This document shows positions 1-5,716 of a stretch of DNA of 9,906 nt, in pieces. Both the position numbers and the translations under genes were made by a program. The notes beneath the pieces were generated by a model, which was given only the letters and a program-made list of their open reading frames with translations, was not told the origin of the DNA and searched no databases. The stretch is from Symbiobacteriaceae bacterium. Its GTDB lineage: Bacteria; Bacillota_E; Symbiobacteriia; Symbiobacteriales; Symbiobacteriaceae. Every line of letters starts with the position of its first letter. Within the stretch, counting starts at the first letter, position 1. The stretch is from positions 1 to 9,906 of the forward strand of contig DAHVXO010000179.1 of NCBI GenBank assembly GCA_027356675.1, read 5' to 3'.

Positions 1-1385
1 GACCAGGGGTCTTCGCTCTGGATCCCCCTGGGTCGCGCCAGGTGTTCACGCCTGATCCGGGCCGCTGCCTCCCGTCCTGCGAGCCGACTGAGGTCGGCTC
101 GCAGGGCTTCCCGCACCTCCTGCCACTGGGCGGCGCCGAGGGCGCCGCGCCGGTAGTCGAGCTGGACCCGGCGGAGCTGCCGCTGCAGGTCGGCCTGCTC
201 GGCCTGGCAATGGCGGAGGGTGGCCGCCTCATCGGCGACCAGGTCGGTAGAAGCGCACCCCATGCGACCCGCCTGCGCGCGGAGCACAGTAAGGCGTGGC
301 CCGAACCGAGCGAGGAACAACCGCACCACCATATCATCCACCATGGCCTGGGGCACCAGGAGGGCTTCGCACGCCTCCGGGCCCCGGTCGTGCCTCGCCG
401 CACAGCCGTAGTACAGTGCCCCCGCACCGGACCGCCGCACCATGCCGGCTCCGCAGCGGCAGCGGGCGACCCCGGTGAGCAGGCTCTGACCGGCAAGCGC
501 CCGGGCGGCCTGACCGCTGCCTGGCGCCGCCCGGGCGCGGCCACCCTTCGCCCGCCGCAGGCACTGGACCGCCTCGTACGTCTCCCGCTCCACGATGACC
601 GGAGCGAACGTGGCCACCACCGCCAGGGGCTCTGCGACCACCGCCGGTCCTCGCCCGGCCTTTTTGGATCGCCGCCCCGTCCGCCCGTACACCAGCAGCC
701 CGGCGTAGACCGGGTTCTGCAGCATCACGTACAGGCTCCCCGCCGTCCAGGCCCCGCCCCGAGCCGCCGGAATGCCCTCCCTGTTAAGGCCATCCCGGAT
801 TCGCACCAGGCCTTGCCCCGCCAGGTAGGCGGCGAAGACCCGCCGGACCACCGCTGCCTCGGCGGCGACCACCCCCCACGGCTGCCCGCGCAGCCCCAGG
901 CGATACCCGTACGGCGGCCGCACCCCCGGGTTCTGCCCCCGCACGGCCCGCTGCCGCTTGCCGCTCATCGTCCGCTCCCAGATCATCGCCCGCTCCAGCT
1001 CGGCGTAGCCCACCTGGGTATAGAACGCCTGCCGGCCAAACGGGCTTGCCAGGTCGAACTGCTCGGTCGCAGACCGGAGCTCTGCCCGGCCCTCCCACTC
1101 CCGCATCACCAGCAGCCCCGCATCCAGCAGCGACCGGGCCAGCCGGTCGAGGCGGGCCACGACCACACAGTCCACCCGGCTCGCAGCGATCTCCCGCCGC
1201 AGGCGCTCCAGGGCCGGCCGCTCCAAGCTCCCGCCCGACTGCCCCTCATCCACGAAGAGCAAATCCGGCCGGATCGCCCACCCCTGGCGCTGGCAATAAG
1301 CGTTGACCAACTCCAGCTGCACCTCCCGGGTGGTGCCCTGGGTCTGCTCCTCCGTGCTCCAGCGGATATACCGGGCAACTTCCAC
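1..1385 (-). CDS. Large serine recombinase (resolvase/invertase type), 3' end beyond left edge
   Basis: Site-specific DNA recombinase that would integrate, excise or rearrange a mobile element through a serine-DNA intermediate. Reading from a GTG at 1385 gives 461 residues without a stop before the window ends, so the C-terminus is missing. The start is chosen because GGGGAG lies 8 nt upstream and the protein then opens with the family's N-terminal strand. Visible parts: catalytic domain with YIRWSTEEQ (Ser10 nucleophile) and ARLDRLAR (Arg78, Arg81) around residues 1-140; the 'Recombinase' DNA-binding domain with NPVYAGLLVYGR near 224-235; a zinc ribbon with Cys309, Cys311, Cys328 and Cys339; then a Leu/Arg-rich coiled coil from about 385. 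No frameshift or internal stop is seen, so it may be active. It is divergent from the PLP-enzyme gene, 97 bp away. The family is certain; the element it belongs to is not visible. Confidence 0.93.
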   Translation of the reverse strand, partial: MEVARYIRWSTEEQTQGTTREVQLELVNAYCQRQGWAIRPDLLFVDEGQSGGSLERPALERLRREIAASRVDCVVVARLDRLARSLLDAGLLVMREWEGRAELRSATEQFDLASPFGRQAFYTQVGYAELERAMIWERTMSGKRQRAVRGQNPGVRPPYGYRLGLRGQPWGVVAAEAAVVRRVFAAYLAGQGLVRIRDGLNREGIPAARGGAWTAGSLYVMLQNPVYAGLLVYGRTGRRSKKAGRGPAVVAEPLAVVATFAPVIVERETYEAVQCLRRAKGGRARAAPGSGQAARALAGQSLLTGVARCRCGAGMVRRSGAGALYYGCAARHDRGPEACEALLVPQAMVDDMVVRLFLARFGPRLTVLRAQAGRMGCASTDLVADEAATLRHCQAEQADLQRQLRRVQLDYRRGALGAAQWQEVREALRADLSRLAGREAAARIRREHLARPRGIQSEDPW

Positions 1386-1482
1386 GCTGATTTCTCCCCG
1401 CGACCCGACTTGGCGGAAGGATATGAACGGCCTGCGTGGAGTATTTGTAGTTGGACTGCGGAGTCAGGAAAGGGGATTTCCC

Positions 1483-2862
1483 ATGGCCAAGCCCATCCTC
1501 GGCCCCACCTTTGAAGAGATGCTTCACCCCGATGCAATGGACCCCAAGGTGCGAGCTGCCGCGGTGGCGCAGCGGGAATCCGCACCGCTGGATCCGATCA
1601 ACCTGTATAACATCTCCTGGCGGGACCTTGCGACGTCCGCCATCCGTTATGAGGTCCTGCCCCCGCAACTGACGGGGGTGGAGGCACCCATCGTCGTCCT
1701 GTACAGCAAGGACTTCCCCACCGGCGCCCACAAGGTCGGCGCTGCCTACTCCGTCCTCGTGGAAATGACGCTGATGGGTCAGGTCGATCCGGCCATCCAC
1801 ACGGTGGTCTGGCCTTCTACCGGCAACTACGGCATCGGCGGAGCCTGGGTCGGTGGTCGTATGGGTACCCGCTCGGTCGTCGTACTGCCCCAGGGCATGA
1901 GCCGGGAGCGCTTCGAGCGCATCGAGTCCTACGGGGCGACGATCATCAAGACCATCGGCTCCGAGTCCAACGTCAAGGAGATCTACGACAAGACCTGGGA
2001 GCTGCGCACGGACCCGAACATCCGCATCCTCAATCAATTTGAGGTGATGGGGAACTACCGCTTCCACTACCACGTCACCGGCAACACCATCGTGGAACTG
2101 GCGGCGGAGTTGCAGGCGCGGGGTGTCGGCAACGGCCGTATCGCCGCCTACTGTTCCGCCATGGGCTCGGCGGGGACCATTGCCGCGGGCGACCGGGTCA
2201 AGCAGGTCTGGCCGGACCATAAGATCGTGGGGCTCGAGCCGACCCAGTGCCCGACCCTCTACAACAACGGCTACGGCTCGCATGACATCCAGGGCATCGG
2301 CGACAAGCACGTGACCTGGATTCACAACGTGCTCAATATGGATGCGATCATGTGCATCGATGACATCGAGTCCAAGAAGGGCTTGCAGATGCTGACCGAG
2401 GAGTCCGGGTGGGCCGTGCTCGAACGGCACGGCGTGCCGGCGGCCAAGGTGCGCAAGCTGGCCTCCATCTTCGGCATCTCCGGGGTCTGCAACGTGCTGG
2501 GGGCCATCAAGACGGCCAAGCACTACGGGTTCGGCAAGAACGACGTCATCGTCACTATCTGCACCGATGCCATTGACCGCTACCATTCGGTGATGGATGA
2601 GATGACGCACCGCTACGGGCGGATGGATGAGGCCGAGGCGGGCACCCGGCTCCAGGCGATCTTCCACGGCCAGAAGACCGACTGGGTCAAGGATGGCACA
2701 CCCGACCAGCGCCGCCAGTGGCACAACCTCAAGTACTACACCTGGGTGGAGCAGCAGGGCAAGACGGTGGAAGAACTCAACGCCCAGATGGACCCCGACT
2801 GGTGGGTTGGACACCAGCAGATGGTACCCGAGATCGATGCCCGCATCCGGGCAGCTCGGTAA
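1483..2862 (+). CDS. PLP-dependent fold-type II enzyme (cysteine synthase/threonine synthase-like), substrate unknown
   Basis: A 459-residue soluble PLP enzyme of the tryptophan-synthase-beta/cysteine-synthase superfamily, which carries out beta-replacement, beta-elimination or related reactions on amino acids. The ATG at 1483 follows a purine-rich GGAAAGGGG with 7 nt spacing; the frame is open further upstream but without family sequence. Seen in the protein: TGAHKVGAAY with the Schiff-base Lys84, STGNYG (112-117) as the Asn/substrate loop, and the glycine-rich phosphate loop AMGSAGT (226-232). It is longer than CysK (about 310 residues), with N-terminal (1-65) and C-terminal (375-459) additions, the latter rich in Trp/Tyr/Gln. 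I do not recognise the subfamily; it does not look like OrtB, CysK or diaminopropionate ammonia-lyase. It stands alone next to a recombinase, with no clear promoter in the 97-bp gap, so a former operon partner may have been lost. Confidence 0.9.
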   Translation: MAKPILGPTFEEMLHPDAMDPKVRAAAVAQRESAPLDPINLYNISWRDLATSAIRYEVLPPQLTGVEAPIVVLYSKDFPTGAHKVGAAYSVLVEMTLMGQVDPAIHTVVWPSTGNYGIGGAWVGGRMGTRSVVVLPQGMSRERFERIESYGATIIKTIGSESNVKEIYDKTWELRTDPNIRILNQFEVMGNYRFHYHVTGNTIVELAAELQARGVGNGRIAAYCSAMGSAGTIAAGDRVKQVWPDHKIVGLEPTQCPTLYNNGYGSHDIQGIGDKHVTWIHNVLNMDAIMCIDDIESKKGLQMLTEESGWAVLERHGVPAAKVRKLASIFGISGVCNVLGAIKTAKHYGFGKNDVIVTICTDAIDRYHSVMDEMTHRYGRMDEAEAGTRLQAIFHGQKTDWVKDGTPDQRRQWHNLKYYTWVEQQGKTVEELNAQMDPDWWVGHQQMVPEIDARIRAAR

Positions 2863-3067
2863 ACGCTCAAGGCGGGGCACCGTCCGTTCTGTGCGCTCGA
2901 CCCCGGTCAGGTCAAGCTCGAGAACGAGCTCTGCGTCTTGGTGGCGAGCGCGGCCCGGTGCGTCCGGGGTCTGGCCTGATCATCCCCCGGTGGGCCCCGT
3001 GATCCACCGTCACCTGGTCCAGCGCGGATCACCTCGCTCGTGGTGTTATGTCTCCAGCGTATGCGAA
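2863..3067. other. Intergenic stretch with a coding-like in-frame tail
   Basis: About 200 bp between the PLP-enzyme stop and the terminator hairpin. The first 38 codons (2863-2976, closed by TGA at 2977) are in the same frame as the PLP gene, directly after its TAA, with about 87% G/C at third positions; they include the peptide ALDPGQVKLENELCVLVASA. I cannot assign this peptide to a family. Small inverted repeats occur (AGCTCG/CGAGCT at 2915-2930; GTGATCC/GGATCAC at 2999-3032), but none is followed by a T-run. No convincing gene of its own. Confidence 0.35.
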
Positions 3068-3102
3068 AAATGACCCGGCTGGTCTTCCCAGCCGGGTCAT
3101 TT
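3068..3102 (-). terminator. Intrinsic terminator of the EutQ-like gene, possibly bidirectional
   Basis: A perfect 15-bp stem, AAATGACCCGGCTGG (3068-3082) with its complement at 3088-3102, around a 5-nt loop. Read on the minus strand it lies 8 nt after the EutQ-like stop codon and its 3' arm runs straight into a run of five T, the classic Rho-independent layout. On the plus strand the hairpin is followed by a weaker T-rich stretch (ATTCTGTTTATTG), so it may also stop transcripts coming from the PLP-enzyme gene. Confidence 0.9.
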
Positions 3103-3110
3103 CATTCTGT

Positions 3111-3566
3111 TTATTGATTTGCCCAGTCAGCCGGGAAGGTGACGTAGAAGAAGAGTGCCCGGTCTGGCGAGCTGAACTTGATGCTTGTCCCCTTGGGGAT
3201 GAAAATGGCATCCCCTTTATATCCCCGGTAGGTCTGGTCTCCAACCACAATGTCCAGGGTACCCTCGAGGACATAATCGATCTCTTCGTAGTTGAGGGTC
3301 CAGTCGAACGCAGAGTCGCGGATCTCCATGAGACCCGCAGCCATGGCTGCTCCGTGGGCCGATGTCACGTAGTCTGCCAGCCGGGAATCTACCCCCGGCA
3401 CCGGCGCAAACGGCTTGAGTCCCACTTCGGTCCCCTTGACCAGTACGACCTTGGCGGTCGAAGCCCCTCGGGTATCAGCCACAGTGACCGGCGTCTCCGT
3501 TGACGCCTTTCCGAGCACGGCTTCCACCGCACCCCTGACTACCTGTTCCAGTTGCTGCCTGTCCAT
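3111..3566 (-). CDS. eutQ: EutQ-like cupin protein
   Basis: A 151-residue protein whose C-terminal two thirds match the ethanolamine-utilisation protein EutQ, a cupin reported to have acetate kinase activity in enteric bacteria. The EutQ signature is seen as NYEEIDYVLEG (92-102) and GDAIFIPKGTSIKF (118-131), ending in FYVTFPADW. The usual metal-binding histidines of cupin motifs 1 and 2 are absent, as is typical of EutQ. It is shorter than enteric EutQ (about 230 residues), lacking much of the N-terminal region. The ATG at 3566 has GAGGTGG about 10 nt upstream, slightly far. No other eut gene or microcompartment shell gene is in the window, so an ethanolamine role is unsupported; a small-molecule-binding or kinase partner of a neighbouring enzyme is equally possible. 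It is monocistronic, with its own terminator. Confidence 0.87.
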   Translation of the reverse strand: MDRQQLEQVVRGAVEAVLGKASTETPVTVADTRGASTAKVVLVKGTEVGLKPFAPVPGVDSRLADYVTSAHGAAMAAGLMEIRDSAFDWTLNYEEIDYVLEGTLDIVVGDQTYRGYKGDAIFIPKGTSIKFSSPDRALFFYVTFPADWANQ

Positions 3567-3690
3567 GCGGATCGACCACCTCCCGTATGCGAGGCGGCTA
3601 CGCCGTTGTAGTCGCGCACCAAGGACTTCGCTGCGCAGCAGCGGTTTCCTGCACCTTATGCCAGTGCGTCAGTACGTTCATCCCGCCAAG
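3567..3690. other. Spacer between EutQ-like gene and PrkA relic
   Basis: This 124-bp gap should hold the promoter of the minus-strand cupin gene and is also where PrkA homology breaks off. I found no well-spaced -35/-10 pair on either strand, and no sequence coding for the PrkA region that should precede the surviving part (the Walker A loop). It probably contains a rearrangement junction. Confidence 0.4.
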
Positions 3691-4059
3691 GGCTGCCCCA
3701 TGCACGAAGACCCGCTTCACCTGATTCCCCAAGAACTGCGGGGCGAGATCCACCGGGAGTTCGGCCTCTACGTGGAGGGCGACCTCTGCCCGGTCTGCCG
3801 CCAGATGCTGCGCGACACCTACGGCGGCCACATGGAAGATGTGTGTGTGGAGCGAATCGCCCTCTCGGAGAAGAACCGGACCGGCATCGGCACCTTCACT
3901 CCCTCCGATCCCAAGAGCCAGGACATCGCCGAGTTGACCGGCAGCGTTGATCTGTCGACCATCGGGCAGTATGGCAGCGAGTCCGACCCCCGCGCCTACC
4001 GCTTTGACGGCGAACTCAACGTGGCCAACCGCGGTCTCATGGAGTTCATTGAGATGTGA
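3691..4059 (+). pseudogene. prkA: Isolated central fragment of serine protein kinase PrkA
   Basis: About 122 residues that match the middle of PrkA (full length about 630). Recognisable blocks in order are GCPMHEDPLHLIP, YVEGDLCPVC, a SEKNRTGIGTF block, PSDPKSQDIAELTGS, YGSESDPRAYRFDGELN and ANRGLMEFIEM. Against Bacillus PrkA this is roughly residues 134-255. The N-terminal part with the Walker A loop and everything C-terminal are missing; a TGA follows directly where PrkA continues with a Leu-Lys-type sequence. The surviving part has no stop or frameshift and keeps the most conserved motifs, so truncation is recent or the piece is kept. A 119-residue product could start at ATG 3700 with a weak AAGG 8 nt upstream. 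It cannot be a functional ATP-dependent kinase as it stands. Confidence 0.88.
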
Positions 4060-4092
4060 CATCCACCCGGCACACAGACTCATTGGGTGGCC

Positions 4093-4121
4093 TTGCCTCC
4101 TTGTGCACAAAGTTGTACAAT
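4093..4121 (+). promoter_or_regulatory. Sigma-A-type promoter of the regulator/dehydrogenase/fusion operon
   Basis: TTGCCT at 4093-4098 and TACAAT at 4116-4121 are separated by exactly 17 nt, the best-spaced promoter in the window. Transcription would begin near 4128, giving a leader of about 65 nt before the TTG start at 4195. Palindromic boxes overlap the spacer and the -10, which suggests repression at this promoter. Confidence 0.75.
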
Positions 4122-4147
4122 CGGTTCTAGCACAGCCTTGTGCACAA
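4101..4147. promoter_or_regulatory. Operator-like palindromes, TTGTGCACAA twice plus TTGTACAA
   Basis: A perfect 10-bp palindrome TTGTGCACAA occurs at 4101-4110 and again at 4138-4147, both within the longer match CCTTGTGCACAA. A third, shorter palindrome TTGTACAA lies at 4113-4120 and shares its bases with the -10 element. Palindrome centres are 11 and 26 bp apart. One box sits in the promoter spacer, one on the -10 and one just past the expected transcription start. That is the expected picture for autoregulation by the HTH protein encoded next, although binding by that protein is inferred. Confidence 0.7.
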
Positions 4148-4180
4148 CAAGTGAAATGCCTGTGTTCATTGCGCTCCGGG

Positions 4181-4187
4181 AAGGAGG
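4181..4187 (+). promoter_or_regulatory. Ribosome binding site fixing a TTG start
   Basis: AAGGAGG lies 7 nt before the TTG at 4195. It decides the start of the regulator; the ATG upstream in the same frame at 4087 lies before the promoter and cannot be used from it. Confidence 0.85.
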
Positions 4188-4194
4188 CACGCCC

Positions 4195-4725
4195 TTGCAA
4201 CTCATTCGCATTGGCGACAAGGTGATCAACAAGGACCGCATCTTCCATGTGATTACCCGCATGCTGGAGCTGCGGTCGAATGGTCTGTCGCAGCAAGAGG
4301 TCGCTGAGCAGCTGGATATCGACCGCACGCTGGTCTCCCGGCTGGAGACCATCGGTGAGGTCCGCAAGGGCAAGAAGATTGCACTGGTGGGCTTTCCGGT
4401 CAAGAACAAGAACGAGGTCATCGAGATTGCCAACGCCGAGGGCGTCGATTTCACATTGGTCATGACCGAGGAAGAGCGGCTGGAATTCGCCCGGAGCCGC
4501 AACGGGGCTGACCTGCTTAACATGGTCATGTCCCTGATTGGTCAGGCCCGGGAGTGCGATGCGGTTATCTTCATCGGCTCCGATGCCCGTCTGAATATGG
4601 TGGAGGCCCTCGTGGGCCCCAACGTGATCGGCGTGGTGGTCGGCTCCTCGCCCCTACACGAAGACAAGTACGTGGATCCCGATTACATCCAGAGCCTGAT
4701 CCGTGGTCTGAAAGCCGGACACTAA
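4195..4725 (+). CDS. Helix-turn-helix transcriptional regulator of the quinate-dehydrogenase-like operon
   Basis: A 176-residue DNA-binding protein starting at TTG. The helix-turn-helix is LSQQEVAEQLDIDRTLVSRL (residues 31-50), of the Xre/sigma-70-region-4-like kind, preceded by a short helical segment. Residues 58-176 form an alpha/beta domain of alternating hydrophobic strands (KKIALVGFPV, CDAVIFIGSD, NVIGVVVGSS), probably a ligand-sensing Rossmann-like unit; the ligand is unknown. It is first in a plus-strand operon, with a 43-nt gap to the dehydrogenase-like gene, and its promoter carries palindromes that it may bind itself. This regulator type is commonly seen beside genes annotated quinate 5-dehydrogenase in Firmicutes (family knowledge, not checked). 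No transmembrane segment or metal site is visible. Confidence 0.85.
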   Translation: MQLIRIGDKVINKDRIFHVITRMLELRSNGLSQQEVAEQLDIDRTLVSRLETIGEVRKGKKIALVGFPVKNKNEVIEIANAEGVDFTLVMTEEERLEFARSRNGADLLNMVMSLIGQARECDAVIFIGSDARLNMVEALVGPNVIGVVVGSSPLHEDKYVDPDYIQSLIRGLKAGH

Positions 4726-4753
4726 ACTGGCCCCGCCCGCTTATCAAAACCCT

Positions 4754-4760
4754 AAGGAGG
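4754..4760 (+). promoter_or_regulatory. Ribosome binding site fixing a TTG start
   Basis: AAGGAGG with 8 nt to the TTG at 4769. It sets the start of the dehydrogenase-like gene; no ATG or GTG with comparable spacing is nearby. Confidence 0.85.
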
Positions 4761-4768
4761 CCTTTCCC

Positions 4769-5692
4769 TTGAAGAGGATTGTCAGCGTCTCTCTGGGCTC
4801 GTCCAAACGGAACCACACGGCTACCGTGGACGTGATGGGTGAAGAGGTCGTCGTCGAACGCATCGGGACCGACGGTAGCATCGACAAGGCCATCGCCATG
4901 ATTCGTGAGCTGGACGGCAAGGTCGACGCTTTCGGCATGGGCGGTATTGATCTCTACGTGTACGCCGGCGGCCGCCGCTACAAGTTCCGGGATGCCCAAC
5001 GCATCGCCGCCGCCGCCGTCAAGACGCCGATCGTCGATGGTTCGGGACTCAAGAACACGCTGGAGCGCCGGGTGGTCCGGTTCGTCGACGAGCATATCAT
5101 GCCGCTCAAAGGCAAGAAGGTACTGATGGTCTCTTCGGTGGACCGTTTCGGCATGGCGGAAGGGATGGTCGCAGCCGGCGCCGACATCGTATTCGGCGAT
5201 GCGATGTTCGGGCTCGGGATCAAGCTCCCGCTCCGGTCCATGCGGGCGGTGACGGTGGTCGCTCGCCTCCTGATGCCTGTGCTGACTCAGGTGCCGTTTA
5301 CCTGGCTTTATCCAACCGGCGAGAAGCAGGAGAGGCGGGAGGTCAAGTTTGAGGAGTACTACGAGTGGGCCGACGTGATTGCGGGGGATTACCTCTACAT
5401 CGAGCGGCACATGCCTGACCATCTGCCGGGGAAGATCATCCTGACGAACACGGTCACCCCCGCTAACATCGTGGAACTCAAGCGCCGTGGGATCGCAACC
5501 CTGGTCACGACCACGCCGAACCTTGGGGGCCGCTCTTTTGGCACCAACCTGATGGAAGCCCTGGTCGTCGCCGCCGCCGGCAAGCGGCAGGAGCAGATGA
5601 CGGCCGCGGACTATGAAGCCTGGCTTGACAAGATCGCGTTCACACCCAGGGTTGAGCGGCTGAACGAGCCTGCTCCGGCCTTCGACCGGTAG
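4769..5692 (+). CDS. Quinate/shikimate 5-dehydrogenase-like protein
   Basis: A 307-residue soluble protein starting at TTG (MKRIVSVSLGSS...). It resembles the Firmicute family annotated as quinate 5-dehydrogenase. Seen features: a glycine-rich N-terminal segment (DAFGMGGIDLYVYAGGRRY, about 53-71), a Rossmann-type strand-turn at KKVLMVSSVDRFGMAEGM (116-133), a second nucleotide-fold strand near IILTNTVTPANI (223-234), and LGGRSFGTNLMEAL at 252-265. The canonical AroE substrate motifs are not obvious, so quinate or shikimate as substrate is only a label; a role in the fusion enzyme's pathway is more likely from context. It is second in the operon, 24 nt before the fusion start, implying coupled expression. 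Fold assignment is moderately sure, reaction unknown. Confidence 0.8.
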   Translation: MKRIVSVSLGSSKRNHTATVDVMGEEVVVERIGTDGSIDKAIAMIRELDGKVDAFGMGGIDLYVYAGGRRYKFRDAQRIAAAAVKTPIVDGSGLKNTLERRVVRFVDEHIMPLKGKKVLMVSSVDRFGMAEGMVAAGADIVFGDAMFGLGIKLPLRSMRAVTVVARLLMPVLTQVPFTWLYPTGEKQERREVKFEEYYEWADVIAGDYLYIERHMPDHLPGKIILTNTVTPANIVELKRRGIATLVTTTPNLGGRSFGTNLMEALVVAAAGKRQEQMTAADYEAWLDKIAFTPRVERLNEPAPAFDR

Positions 5693-5703
5693 CCTGTGAC
5701 AGT

Positions 5704-5710
5704 AGGGGGA
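5704..5710 (+). promoter_or_regulatory. Ribosome binding site choosing ATG 5717
   Basis: AGGGGGA lies 6 nt before the ATG at 5717. A GTG at 5696 in the same frame is only 3 nt after the previous stop and has no ribosome site, so the ATG is preferred. Confidence 0.75.
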
Positions 5711-5716
5711 AATGGA

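Noticed and set aside
1440..1462. Shared TGGACTG-like words near both recombinase ends as an att core
   Set aside because: Only 7-8 bp match between about 1451 and about 9416, no better than expected by chance.
42..1514. Long open frame on the plus strand across the left recombinase
   Set aside because: It is antisense to a clear recombinase; its Pro/Arg/His-rich translation has no family features.
1246..2880. 544-codon open frame on the minus strand opposite the PLP enzyme
   Set aside because: High GC at third positions removes stops from the antisense frame; the sense protein has all PLP motifs, and the antisense one has no ribosome site or domain.
4101..4147. TTGTGCACAA as DnaA boxes or an origin
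   Set aside because: It differs from TTATCCACA at two core positions, is a perfect palindrome, and lies on a promoter; no AT-rich unwinding region is present.
4087..4194. Upstream ATG start (4087) for the HTH regulator
   Set aside because: It lies upstream of the promoter -35, the added residues are not helix-forming or conserved-looking, and the TTG at 4195 has a perfect AAGGAGG.
3598..4296. Minus-strand ORF across the PrkA relic and operator
   Set aside because: It is antisense to clear PrkA sequence and would cross the promoter region; it has no domain.
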